64,000 nt of DNA from positions 34,355-98,354 of the forward strand of contig JAQWSQ010000123.1 in assembly GCA_029243145.1 (NCBI GenBank). Direction: 5' to 3'. Position numbers and translations under genes: made by a program. The DNA is from Planctomycetaceae bacterium. Lineage in GTDB: Bacteria > Planctomycetota > Planctomycetia > Planctomycetales > Planctomycetaceae. The notes beneath the pieces are model-generated. The model searched no databases, was not told where the DNA came from, and saw only the letters and a list, made by a program, of their open reading frames with translations. This document shows, piece by piece, positions 40,680 to 49,313 of the stretch. Position 1 is the stretch's first letter, and every line of letters starts with the position of its first letter.

Positions 40680-40715
40680 CTCCCCGGTGTCACTTCGATG
40701 CCGGGGAGTTTTTTT
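40680..40715 (+). terminator. Strong rho-independent terminator
   Basis: Arms CTCCCCGG (40680-40687) and CCGGGGAG (40701-40708) with a 13-base loop, followed by seven T (40709-40715). Also preceded by a small GACTC/GAGTC hairpin near 40650. No annotated longer gene ends here, which implies a short transcript upstream. Confidence 0.85.
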
Positions 40716-40758
40716 GTTAGCCGATCAAATTCTTTACCGAGATCGGATGATGGATCAT

Positions 40759-40993
40759 TCAATCAGTCTTCTTCAAATGTTGTTCGAGAAAGCTCAAGAC
40801 TTTTGATCGGTAGTCATTCGGCGCGGCTTGATGCAAATCTTCATGAGCTGCGCCGTTCACTAACCAGAGACTATTTTGTTGTTTCTCTGCGATCAAAGTG
40901 TATCCTATGAGTGCTGCTTCTGGTGTATCACACTCACTCACAACCCAAATCGATTACAATTTATCGATGTTCCGTTGTTTGCTCCGATGATAA
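40759..40993 (-). pseudogene. Carboxyl-terminal remnant of an alpha/beta hydrolase
   Basis: Minus-strand reading gives RNIDKL, a TAA stop at 40955-40957, then SIWVVSECDTPEAALIGYTL, ending NSLWLVNGAAHEDLHQAAP and a short helix to the stop at 40759. This is the typical end of serine hydrolases (acid residue in SECDT, catalytic His in GAAHEDL). The nucleophile half is absent, so only a nonfunctional tail remains. Confidence 0.65.
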
Positions 40994-41096
40994 AGCAGCG
41001 GAAGTATTTCGAACTTGAGTATTCTGCGTTGCGCAGGGACTTTCTAATTCAAAGATGACCTGAAACTACCGGTGTTCGGCTGGTCTACACGGTAAA

Positions 41097-41700
41097 TTGA
41101 CCATGAAGCGTAAAAGTATCATATCGAAACGGCTGTGCTCACTGCTGGTCGCGGGTCTCCTTGCGTTGCCAAACTCGACGACTGCGTCGGTCGGTGAATT
41201 TCTCAATCAACATTGCGCAAAATGTCACAACTCTAAAGCCCCCAAAGGCAAATTGGATTTGTCTCCGGTCATTAAAAATGTGGAAACAGGTGACATTGAA
41301 TTGCTACGACAGATCAATGAGGTTGTGACGCGTCGAGAGATGCCACCAGAGGATGCCTCGCAGCCGTCTGACGATGAAAACTCTGGAGAGCATCCCTGAA
41401 GGCGATGGTAGTATGCTTGATCGCACCGTGATTGTTTACCTCAGTGATGGCGCTGAAACTCATCACAGTCGGTGCTACGAATGGCCATTCGTCGTCATCG
41501 GAAACGCAGGTGGCCGACTCAAAACGAACGGTCGCTACATTCAGATTCCCAATTACGGGCGCACCGGACATCAGACGATCAACACTCTCTACAACACACT
41601 CATGCATGCCGCCGGAACACCACGCAACGATTTCGGCTCGCTTGATCCTAACCTCGACGAAGACATGCACCGTGGCCCAGTGCAAGGGCTATTTGGGTGA
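41097..41700 (+). pseudogene. Collapsed DUF1592-DUF1552 gene pair
   Basis: Segment 1 (41097 to about 41380) has a signal peptide and CAKCHNSKAPKGKLDLSPV followed by REMPPEDASQPS, the planctomycete cytochrome start of a DUF1592-type protein, and stops at 41399. Segment 2 (about 41370-41700, another frame) starts LESIPEGDGSMLDRTVIVYL and ends HRGPVQGLFG, which is the carboxyl end of a DUF1552 protein. A deletion has therefore removed most of both genes and fused the ends out of frame near 41375. Confidence 0.8.
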
Positions 41701-41828
41701 TGGCAGCAAACTCGGCGGCTCTTAAAATGTCATGGCGATTGGTCGAAGACCTGTCTTCATAACTTCCGTGCCAGAGGTGGTAAGATGTCCCCGGAAGGTA
41801 ACCGAACTGTCTATGCGTGAGTACTTGA
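41701..41828 (-). pseudogene. Glycosyltransferase-like gene fragment (direct repeat copy 1)
   Basis: These 128 bases match 43593-43720, part of the intact gene at 43447-44388, with about six visible differences. The minus-strand translation includes FGYLPGTSYHLWHGSYEDRS and NRHDILR. Nothing of the rest of that gene is left beside this copy. Confidence 0.8.
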
Positions 41829-41833
41829 AACGA

Positions 41834-43450
41834 TCATTCACCAATGCAGATCAGTTCGCGAATTGTATGAGCAAAGATACGGCCTTCTGAAAACGAAAAA
41901 CTGGCCCGCGTCCACGATTGTCCAGCCGGGCCGAGGTCATTGATTGACACGATGGCCGCTTCATCGAACGTCTTCGCGTTCCACTTGAGAACATACACGG
42001 TCCCGTTCATGACGGGGACATACAGATGATCGCCGGCGACCGACGGTGACGGAGCGGCAATGTGTCCCCAGCCATTCCCCTGCGAGCGTTTGTCTCCCAT
42101 GACAACCAAGCCGCGAGAGTTCTGCATGTCGTTGGCGGCAATTGATTGGAGATTAATGGGGACCGGCTTGGGAGCTTTCTTGCCGTTCGGACTCGTCGCG
42201 GACGGATCGTACCAAAGAAAAAGATCGGTCGGGTCAACACCGCGAACGAGTTGTAACGGCAGTTCGAGATATTCGACGCTGCCGGTCTCGACATTCGCGC
42301 GACCGAGATAGGGATGCGTATAACTGCGGAAATAGTGGTAAGGCCCGACCAACAGATTCGACGACTGCGTCATCATGCGGCCTTTCTTTTTATCGGGGAT
42401 CGTTTCTGTTTGAGTGATTCGTTGGGTATCCAGAAGGCGACAGACGGGAACTTCATTTAATATTGAAACCCGTGAAACAATCTCTCCCGTCAACGCATCG
42501 ACCGACAGATGTTCGTCCTTATGAAACAGGTGGACCTGATTGTTGTGCAGGCTATATGTCATGGTACTCATGAATCCGTCAAGTGGCAGCGTCCACAGAG
42601 TCGCCCCATCCTCGGCATTCACCATCGAGATGCCTTCTGGTTTCTCCGGGGGTCCATGGCCGCCTCCGCGACCAACGACCAGCACTGATCGACCATCATC
42701 GAGCTTCTGGAGCAACGGCAAGCATCCCATGTTGACGCCACACTTGCTCACCCAGACAGTCTCTCCTGTCTTCATATCGAGCGCGTTCAATTGCGTCCAC
42801 ATTTCGACAGGCGAGTCTGCGTACTTGTGCGGGAAGTTGCCATCGGGATCGGGTGGATAGATTTGTCGCGTGAAGATGATGTTGCCGTTGTGTAAGCAGG
42901 GCAGAGTGCGACCCGCACTGAGAATTTCTCGACTCCAAACAGGCTTGCCCTCAAGATCGAAACAGGCCACTGTTCCCGACGCATTCACGAACACAACTCG
43001 CTCGCCATCACAGACTGCCGGGGGAGCACTGCTATCACTAAAACATCCCGACAGACGGAGTGGATGTTGGCCGGCAATCTCGCGTTGCCACAGAATTTCA
43101 CCCGTCCGCTTGTTGCAACACCAGGCAATGATGTCTTTGCCGAGTTCGGCATCTGACGAGACGGGTTTCATCGTGGAGAAAAAGAGTTTTTCACCACAAA
43201 CGATGGGCGTGCTTTGTCCCGTTTCGGGGAGTGTGATTGTCCAGGCGATGTTTTGATCGCGCACGCGACTCCATGATGTGGGAGCCGATGCGTTTGTCTG
43301 AAAATTGGATGTCGGCCCCGGTCCTTGCGACCAATCTTCTGCGCGGGCCGAGGAACTCAAAGACACAAACACCACCAATAGGAACCAACGGGACCAAGTG
43401 TGATGAATCACTGGAAAATCAAGAAACAGGAGCATGGGCGAATCGTTCAT
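41834..43450 (-). CDS. PQQ-binding-like beta-propeller protein, exported
   Basis: 538 residues with a signal peptide (hydrophobic WFLLVVFVSLSSSARA). The body has repeated propeller blades with the W-docking type pattern: IAWTITLPETGQSTPIV, ILWQREIAGQHPLRL, TVACFDLEGKPVWSREI, TLWTLPLDGFMST, LYVPVMNGTVYVLKWNA. Such proteins in planctomycetes are seldom proven quinoproteins and may be scaffold proteins. The listed ATG (43450) overlaps the stop of the upstream glycosyltransferase-like gene in ATGA fashion; ATG 43435 is an alternative start. It is bracketed by the 128-bp repeat. Confidence 0.85.
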   Translation of the reverse strand: MNDSPMLLFLDFPVIHHTWSRWFLLVVFVSLSSSARAEDWSQGPGPTSNFQTNASAPTSWSRVRDQNIAWTITLPETGQSTPIVCGEKLFFSTMKPVSSDAELGKDIIAWCCNKRTGEILWQREIAGQHPLRLSGCFSDSSAPPAVCDGERVVFVNASGTVACFDLEGKPVWSREILSAGRTLPCLHNGNIIFTRQIYPPDPDGNFPHKYADSPVEMWTQLNALDMKTGETVWVSKCGVNMGCLPLLQKLDDGRSVLVVGRGGGHGPPEKPEGISMVNAEDGATLWTLPLDGFMSTMTYSLHNNQVHLFHKDEHLSVDALTGEIVSRVSILNEVPVCRLLDTQRITQTETIPDKKKGRMMTQSSNLLVGPYHYFRSYTHPYLGRANVETGSVEYLELPLQLVRGVDPTDLFLWYDPSATSPNGKKAPKPVPINLQSIAANDMQNSRGLVVMGDKRSQGNGWGHIAAPSPSVAGDHLYVPVMNGTVYVLKWNAKTFDEAAIVSINDLGPAGQSWTRASFSFSEGRIFAHTIRELICIGE

Positions 43451-44388
43451 GAATGGGAGTTGACTGAGGAGCCAACTTGCGGGGTGTGATCTTCTCTGCG
43501 ATTGGCAAAATACTTAGCCACCTGATTGTGTAACGCTGGCTTCTCTGAATTCCAGACCCAGGCTCCATGTTCATTGAGAGCAATGTCATGACTGGCATCA
43601 AACTCGGCGTCTCTTAAAATGTCATGGCGATTGGTCGAAGACCTGTCTTCATAACTTCCGTGCCAGAGGTGGTAAGATGTCCCCGGAAGGTAACCGAACT
43701 GCCTTTGTGTGAGTGCTTGGACCGACTCGGCCCACCTAAGGTAGAGTTCCGTTTGTGGACTTCGCATTTGCATTTTCGTGATACAATAGTCGGTGGCTCC
43801 CAAATTTGCGCAGAGCAGCGCAGTGTCTCCCCCGCCGATGATACAGGAATCAAAGAACCCTGCGTTTTCTAGGAACTCTTTCTGAAAACCGATGGCATGT
43901 CCCCAAGTGAGCTTGCCATCCATTTGCCATAACATCTCATTCAAGTCCATATCGGACTTGCTTTGCTCGCTCCACCATTTCCCCAGAGAGATTCGCTGAC
44001 GTTCGATTTCAATTTTGTCTGGGTAGCGTGCATTCTCTGATAAAAATAAGCATTGCTCATTCAGTTGAACGATAGGGGTGTTAGAGAGAGCTTCTTCGGC
44101 GAGACGAGGCCATTCCGAGTTTGCGAAGACAATGTCGGCATCGATGCAGGCAACAGACTCGCACTCCGCGGGAAGATGATCGATTCCGATATTAAGCAAT
44201 CGTTCCTTTTGCCACATCAAGCCACCGACGGGTACGCGGATCATGATATCTGCATCAGATTCCTCCAGTTGATATTCACCGTCGAATGATAATTCAACAG
44301 TGAGAAGTGGAGTCTTCAGGTGTTGGCGAAATGTCTCGTAATTCTTCAACCGACGCTGATAACGCATCGGATTTAAGAAGGTGGTCAT
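43447..44388 (-). CDS. Glycosyltransferase-like protein
   Basis: 313 residues from ATG 44388 (frame open to 44400). A DxD-type motif appears in VACIDADIVFANSEWPRLA near residue 85, and a second acidic site in GGGDTALLCANLG near 185, followed by GYLPGTSYHLWHGS. This matches GT-A fold transferases that use metal-nucleotide sugars; sugar and acceptor are unknown. Translation may be coupled to the PQQ gene downstream. A fragment of a near-identical sequence survives at 41701-41828. Confidence 0.65.
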   Translation of the reverse strand: MTTFLNPMRYQRRLKNYETFRQHLKTPLLTVELSFDGEYQLEESDADIMIRVPVGGLMWQKERLLNIGIDHLPAECESVACIDADIVFANSEWPRLAEEALSNTPIVQLNEQCLFLSENARYPDKIEIERQRISLGKWWSEQSKSDMDLNEMLWQMDGKLTWGHAIGFQKEFLENAGFFDSCIIGGGDTALLCANLGATDYCITKMQMRSPQTELYLRWAESVQALTQRQFGYLPGTSYHLWHGSYEDRSSTNRHDILRDAEFDASHDIALNEHGAWVWNSEKPALHNQVAKYFANRREDHTPQVGSSVNSHS

Positions 44389-44404
44389 AGTCCAGAGCAC
44401 GCGA

Positions 44405-44836
44405 ATATAGCCTCAGTTCTTAGATGGATAATTACAGATTATTTTGAAACGGACTGATAGCTTACGAAATACGGTGAAGATAAAACGTGAATGGTATCAT
44501 TCTTCACGGGATCTCCGAGATGGAGTCTGTGCAACATTCAAATATGCCGCCGGGAATTATGATAACCCAGAGAAGAGCAACCATGGCCAGTTGGCTCTCC
44601 TGACATATGGATCAGAAAATTGAGGAGCTCGCCAGTTGCACTCATCAACCTTATTTTCTTTGCTTCCTAATCCCAACCTTATCTCTGCGCCTTTGTGTGA
44701 GTTTCTGCTCCCGATTTCGCAATCTTGATTGATCGCATCCGACGTTCTTGTGCACCTCGGCTATCCCCTACTTTGCGTTTCTTAGCGGCTTTGCAACTTT
44801 GCGTCAAAAAAGCTCTTTAGAAAGAATCCACTCCAC
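44405..44836. other. Intergenic stretch with repeat-like GCGTC segments
   Basis: No gene is seen. The segment near 44685-44700 (TCTGCGCCTTTGTGTGAG) and the run near 44788-44806 (TTTGCAACTTTGCGTCA) recur in altered form at 63270-63290 and 51786-51800. Confidence 0.5.
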
Positions 44837-44871
44837 AAAAAAACCGCCCGTGAATTCAATCACTGGGCGGT
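44837..44871 (-). terminator. Rho-independent terminator of infC
   Basis: Minus-strand arms ACCGCCC and GGGCGGT (44865-44871 and 44843-44849), followed by a seven-T run (44837-44843). It lies 28 bases after the infC stop, so infC is expressed as a single gene with no rpmI/rplT behind it. Confidence 0.85.
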
Positions 44872-44898
44872 AAAGTGTTCGACAATCCTCGATGAGGA

Positions 44899-45411
44899 TT
44901 ATGATTTAGGTCCAACGAGCATCGACATCGAGCGGCCACTCTCCATGAAAGGTGCTCTTTCGATATCAGCGACGTCTTTCAGACTTTCGCCAATCTCCTG
45001 GAGCATTTCGCGTCCACGTTCGTGGTGAGCATTCTCACGCCCTCGGAAGAGAACATTGATTTTGACTTTGTCTTTGCGACCAAGAAACTCTCGCACTTTC
45101 TTCATTTTGAAGTCGATGTCGTGCTGACCAGTTTTGGCCCGCAAGCGAATCTGCTTCAATTGCTGTTGGTGCGTTTTCTTGGTGCCTCCGGTTTGTTTCT
45201 TTCGACGTTCGTACTGCACCTTGCCAAAATCCATGATTTTGCAAACGGGCGGCGTGTCGTCGGGATTGATCTCGACCAAGTCGAGTTCCGCTTCCTTGGC
45301 CATTTTGAGAGCGTCTTCAATAGCCATCTCACCCAGCATCTCACCTTCCTCGTTGACAACGCGAATCGGTGTGACTTGGATTTCTTCATTCAAACGTGGT
45401 TTTCCTCGAAT
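44899..45411 (-). CDS. infC: Translation initiation factor IF-3 (AUU start)
   Basis: IF-3, which discriminates start codons on the 30S subunit. Conserved segments: [13 protein letters not shown] near residue 20, [20 protein letters not shown] near 43, then the carboxyl domain with [12 protein letters not shown] and [12 protein letters not shown]. The usual caller would begin at TTG 45393. The better start is ATT at 45411, six codons upstream, since AGGAG stands seven bases before it and the added residues (RGKPRL) are basic, as in other IF-3 proteins. The rare AUU start is the known autoregulation signal of infC. Product 170 residues. rpmI and rplT, usually downstream, are missing here. Confidence 0.8.
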   Translation of the reverse strand: MRGKPRLNEEIQVTPIRVVNEEGEMLGEMAIEDALKMAKEAELDLVEINPDDTPPVCKIMDFGKVQYERRKKQTGGTKKTHQQQLKQIRLRAKTGQHDIDFKMKKVREFLGRKDKVKINVLFRGRENAHHERGREMLQEIGESLKDVADIERAPFMESGRSMSMLVGPKS

Positions 45412-45418
45412 CGTCGGA

Positions 45419-45423
45419 CTCCT
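45419..45423 (-). promoter_or_regulatory. Shine-Dalgarno sequence deciding the infC AUU start
   Basis: AAAGGAG on the minus strand, with AGGAG seven bases before ATT 45411-45409. For the TTG start at 45393 the spacing would be 25 bases, which is too long. Confidence 0.75.
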
Positions 45424-46066
45424 TTATCAAAACTGAAAGTCGTGAATTCTGGCGAACGAAATTGTTGCCAGAACTTATACTTCTATCATGCCCGACCCCT
45501 TACTTGCCAGTCAAGCAGTGGACGAACTTCTCTGCAAAATCTCTGCTGGAACGACTCATCTCTGCTGGAATCACTCAACTGAGAGATTTCTTCGAGGTCA
45601 GGTTCACTCAAATCACTGTCTTCTCAAAATCGGCAAGACCACAGAACGAACCTGAATAAAGCTAGTTTAGCCCATATTCACCATCCTGCAAGCCGATTCG
45701 GGTGTCTCAATCCGATCAATGAGATGTCCCGACTGAACCTATATCTCTGTGGGGAGATGTCATGATCGCCCCATCGACCACTGGCGATCCAATCGTAAAG
45801 CGACCAACCAACAGCGTCAAATTTTACCACACTGGAGTCGAGACACGGTTCTGCGTCTCATACCACAAGAATGGTAAATGACCCAGAATGATTTCTGTCG
45901 AGTAACGGGATTATCGGGTTCTGCTACAAAAAGCCTGAAAAAGCTCTCAAAACAGAGATCGGACAGGATTGCAGTTTTTTCCTACGGGATCTAAACTATG
46001 GGACTCTGCTTTAAGCCATTACTTAGGGACCGGATACAATCGGCCCAGTCATCGAAAGACAAAACC
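45424..46066. other. Long divergent intergenic region infC/rpmE
   Basis: About 640 bases without a recognisable gene. A near-direct repeat ATCTCTGCTGGAA occurs twice at about 45540 and 45559. A 54-codon plus-strand frame from ATG 45489 has no family resemblance. Promoters of infC and rpmE should be here, but no clean -35/-10 pair was found by eye. Confidence 0.5.
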
Positions 46067-46348
46067 ATGAAAAAAGACATTCATCCCGAATACCGAGACG
46101 TGGTATTTCTTGACACTTCCAGTGGTGAGAAACTGCTGACTCGCTCAACGATCAAAACCGACGAAACCATCGAACACGAAGGAACAGAATATCCTCTCGT
46201 GAAAGTCGAGATTTCCGCCTTCTCTCATCCGTTCTATACGGGCAAAATGAAGTTCGTCGACTCTGCCGGTCGTGTCGAAAAGTTCCAGAAGAAATACGGC
46301 TGGGGCAAAAAAGACGAAGCCGAAGAGACGGCAGAAGCGTCGAAGTAG
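46067..46348 (+). CDS. rpmE: Ribosomal protein bL31, zinc-free type
   Basis: 93 residues from ATG 46067 ([17 protein letters not shown]); the longer frame from 45998 adds a non-conserved leader. The segments [15 protein letters not shown] and [21 protein letters not shown] match L31. The four zinc-binding cysteines of the C+ form are all absent, so this is the type B-like paralogue expected to support ribosomes when zinc is short. The acidic tail ([11 protein letters not shown]) is longer than usual. prfA follows, as in many genomes. Confidence 0.9.
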   Translation: MKKDIHPEYRDVVFLDTSSGEKLLTRSTIKTDETIEHEGTEYPLVKVEISAFSHPFYTGKMKFVDSAGRVEKFQKKYGWGKKDEAEETAEASK

Positions 46349-46362
46349 CTCAGTTTTCAGAC

Positions 46363-46402
46363 AAATCACCCGGCAGGTGCTGCGCATCGGTCGGGTGATT
46401 TT
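46363..46402 (+). terminator. Rho-independent terminator after rpmE
   Basis: Arms AAATCACCCG (46363-46372) and CGGGTGATTT (46392-46401) with a 19-base loop; the following bases are TTTA. It should reduce read-through into prfA. Confidence 0.7.
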
Positions 46403-46450
46403 ATGGACTGAGATCTTTGACTCTGAACCTCTTCCCGGACAGGCAAAATC

Positions 46451-47524
46451 ATGTTTCCCAGCCTCGAAATTAAGTTGAAGCGCTACGAGGAGTTGGAACT
46501 ACTGCTCCAGGATCCTGCCGTTATGGCAGATGTGCATCGCATGCTGGAACTTCAACGCGAGTATGGTGGCTTACAGAAAATCGCGGTGCAGGTGCGCGAG
46601 TTCAATGAGCTTGAAGAAAACATTTCCGCTGCGCAAGAGATGCTCGATGAAGAGTCAGACAAAGAGACGCGCGAATACGCTCAAGCTGAACTCGATGAAC
46701 TGACCGAGAAAAAAAACGGACTCGAAGAAGTCCTCGAAGATCTGGCAACTGCTGGCGACTCTATTACACGCGGCTCATTGATTATGGAAGTTCGAGGCGG
46801 TACGGGCGGTGAAGAAGCCGCCCTCTTTGCACGCGATCTGTTTGATATGTACACGAAGTACGCAGAGTCGCGCGGTTGGAAATACGAAACCATCGATTTT
46901 TCCGCAAGTGATATGGGTGGCTTCAAAGACATCACGTTTTCAATTTCAGGAGAAAGCTGCTTCCACGAATTGCAGTTTGAATCGGGCGGACACCGGGTCC
47001 AACGTGTTCCCGAAACAGAAACTCAAGGACGTATTCATACGTCGGCGGCTACCGTGGCCGTCATGCCGGAAGCGACAGATGTAGAAATCGATATCAAGCC
47101 CGAAGACATCAGGATTGACACGATGCGCGCAGGTGGACCGGGTGGCCAAAAAGTCAACAAGACAGAATCGGCTGTCCGCATCACGCATCTCGAGAGTGGA
47201 ATTGTCGTGAAATGCCAGGATGAAAAAAGTCAGCACAAAAACCGCGCCTCTGCGATGCGAGTCTTACGTTCGCGATTGTTCGACTACGAAAAAGAAAAAG
47301 TGGATTCGGCCCGCGCGGAACAACGCAGAACACTCATCGGGTCGGGAGACCGGTCACAGCGCATTCGCACCTACAATTTTCCACAAAACCGCATTACTGA
47401 TCACCGCATCGGCTTAACACTGCATAAACTGGATAAAGTGCTGGCGGGTGAGATGGACGAACTGATCAAAGAACTGTTAGAGTTTGATCGCCAGGAACGT
47501 CTTGGTGGAAACAACAACGATTAA
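46451..47524 (+). CDS. prfA: Peptide chain release factor 1
   Basis: Releases peptides at UAA and UAG. The GGQ loop is present ([18 protein letters not shown] near 225-240), and the anticodon-like region with [21 protein letters not shown] near 185 is of RF1 rather than RF2 type. 357 residues, complete, ATG start. It is directly followed by prmC (56-base gap), the enzyme that methylates the GGQ glutamine. In this genome an amber stop at 55318 should be read by RF1. Confidence 0.95.
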   Translation: MFPSLEIKLKRYEELELLLQDPAVMADVHRMLELQREYGGLQKIAVQVREFNELEENISAAQEMLDEESDKETREYAQAELDELTEKKNGLEEVLEDLATAGDSITRGSLIMEVRGGTGGEEAALFARDLFDMYTKYAESRGWKYETIDFSASDMGGFKDITFSISGESCFHELQFESGGHRVQRVPETETQGRIHTSAATVAVMPEATDVEIDIKPEDIRIDTMRAGGPGGQKVNKTESAVRITHLESGIVVKCQDEKSQHKNRASAMRVLRSRLFDYEKEKVDSARAEQRRTLIGSGDRSQRIRTYNFPQNRITDHRIGLTLHKLDKVLAGEMDELIKELLEFDRQERLGGNNND

Positions 47525-47580
47525 AGACAGCTCAACCTACTGACTGTCACCTGCAACCACTGACTCACCACGGAGGGATT

Positions 47581-48471
47581 ATGAGTTCAGAATCATCCGC
47601 CCCGGCTGCTGCCGAACCGTGGACAGTCCGTCGCATTCTGACTTGGACCACGGAGCATTTTACAGAACGAGGTTGCGACACTCCGCGACTCGACGTAGAA
47701 ATTCTGCTTGCGCACGTCTTAAACTGTCCTCGCATTCAATTGTATGTTCAGTATGAGCGTCAGTTGACCGAAGCAGAACGAACACGATTGAGAGGTTTCG
47801 TGAGACGACGCGCCGACCATGAGCCGGTGGCCTATCTCGTCGGCAAACGTGAATTCTTTGGTCTCGACTTCCGCGTCACTGCTGATGTTCTGATTCCACG
47901 CCCTGATACGGAAACTCTGGTACTCGCATTGCTCGATTACCTTAAGGATTCTCCTGCTGCCGAACTGATCGAACTTGGAGTAGGATCGGGAGCGATCTCG
48001 GTGGCGGCTGCCGTCCATCAGTCGGGACTTTCCATCAGTGCGGTCGACATCTGTCCGCAAGCGTTGCAGATTGCCAAACAGAACGCCCAACGTCACAAAT
48101 TGGAGTCGCGAATCAATTTTTATGAAGGAGACCTGTTTGCTTCGTTGCCCGCAGGTTTACGAGTCGATGCCGTCGTCAGTAATCCTCCCTATGTACAAAC
48201 CGCCGAACTGGATCAACTCGATGCCGACGTGAAAGATCACGAACCTCGGCTGGCACTGGACGGTGGAGCAGACGGACTCGACTTGGCACGACGTATTATC
48301 AACGACGCACCACGTTTTTTGAAACCAAACGGATTGCTGTTACTGGAACTCGGGCCAGACAATATCCAGTCGGCAGCGACATTCCTCAAATCGCAGGCAG
48401 GTTACCAACAGATTCACATCCTGAAAGATGCGGCGGGACGCGAACGAGTTCTCTCGGCCCGGTGTGCCTGA
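47581..48471 (+). CDS. prmC: Release factor glutamine N5-methyltransferase
   Basis: Methylates the GGQ glutamine of release factors. The substrate-binding NPPY motif stands in VVSNPPYVQTAEL near residue 200, motif I is LIELGVGSGAISVAAAV near 135, and an amino-terminal helical domain precedes these (RRILTWTTEHFTERG, ARLDVEILLAHVLN-type segment). 296 residues. Placement after prfA is the conserved order. Confidence 0.93.
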   Translation: MSSESSAPAAAEPWTVRRILTWTTEHFTERGCDTPRLDVEILLAHVLNCPRIQLYVQYERQLTEAERTRLRGFVRRRADHEPVAYLVGKREFFGLDFRVTADVLIPRPDTETLVLALLDYLKDSPAAELIELGVGSGAISVAAAVHQSGLSISAVDICPQALQIAKQNAQRHKLESRINFYEGDLFASLPAGLRVDAVVSNPPYVQTAELDQLDADVKDHEPRLALDGGADGLDLARRIINDAPRFLKPNGLLLLELGPDNIQSAATFLKSQAGYQQIHILKDAAGRERVLSARCA

Positions 48472-48495
48472 CAACCCTCAGGGACAAAAGCCATA

Positions 48496-48708
48496 ATGAT
48501 GTTCTATTTTGTCATCGGTTTCGCCATTCTGGGCGGCGTCTGTATCCTGGGAGCCCGGCATCAAGCCCAGGAAATCAAACTGATTGAAACCGATCCCAAC
48601 CTTCAATTTCGAGTCGAAAAGACGATGCAGACGGTCAAGTATTTGAATGCTTACGCCATCGGCTGTGGCGTGCTGGCGTTCATCATTCTTCTGATGTGGT
48701 TGTTCTAG
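48496..48708 (+). CDS. Small two-helix membrane protein, unknown function
   Basis: 70 residues: MMFYFVIGFAILGGVCILGA, a charged loop, then YAIGCGVLAFIILLMWLF. Two transmembrane helices with a cytosolic or periplasmic loop. Follows prmC after 24 bases and may be cotranscribed. No family recognised. Confidence 0.7.
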   Translation: MMFYFVIGFAILGGVCILGARHQAQEIKLIETDPNLQFRVEKTMQTVKYLNAYAIGCGVLAFIILLMWLF

Positions 48709-48799
48709 AATATTTACAACTTGCTTTTCGAAGGTTCGTTTGACACTTTGAATGTGATTTGACTCCACACTCTCATTGAACACATCTCGAAACTCTCTC

Positions 48800-49309
48800 A
48801 TGACTCCCGAACAACTTCGCGAAATCCAGGCTCCCGTCAAAGACCTCTATAAAGAGTCTCCGACTGACGCGCTGGTCTCGATGTCTGTGACCGGAAAGCT
48901 CGACCGCGACACGCTTGCCTGTCATCTTCCCGAGCGGACCACTTCGATCTCCAGTGTGCACCCCGCAGCGGGAGGAAAAGAAGCAACTCTCTGTTCGGGG
49001 GAGATCCTCCTGGAATCATTGGCGGCATGCGCCGGCGTCACATTTTGTTCGGTCGCCACCGCGATGGGAATCGAATTTACCGACGGAACGGTGACCGCGA
49101 ACGGTGATCTCGATTTTCGCGGCACATTGGGAGTCAATCGCGAAACACCAATCGGCATGCAAAACCTGTCTCTCACATTCTCGGTAAAGTCGAATGCAGA
49201 AGAAGCATCCATCAATAAACTGCTACAATTGACGGAACGTTACTGCGTGATCCATCAAACCCTGTCGCAGACCAACCCGATTCATTCGTCGATCGATATA
49301 CAGTCCTGA
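48800..49309 (+). CDS. OsmC-like peroxiredoxin-type protein
   Basis: 169 residues from ATG 48800. OsmC/Ohr fold with the paired cysteines of hydroperoxide reductases: the first in LESLAACAGVTFCSVAT near residue 78 and the second in TERYCVIHQTL near 152. Expected to reduce organic peroxides in the cytosol. The longer frame from TTG 48776 lacks support. Confidence 0.8.
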   Translation: MTPEQLREIQAPVKDLYKESPTDALVSMSVTGKLDRDTLACHLPERTTSISSVHPAAGGKEATLCSGEILLESLAACAGVTFCSVATAMGIEFTDGTVTANGDLDFRGTLGVNRETPIGMQNLSLTFSVKSNAEEASINKLLQLTERYCVIHQTLSQTNPIHSSIDIQS

Positions 49310-49313
49310 GCGG

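Noticed and set aside
45489..45656. Possible 54-residue gene in the infC/rpmE gap
   Set aside because: No ribosome binding site or similarity; overlaps the probable promoter region.
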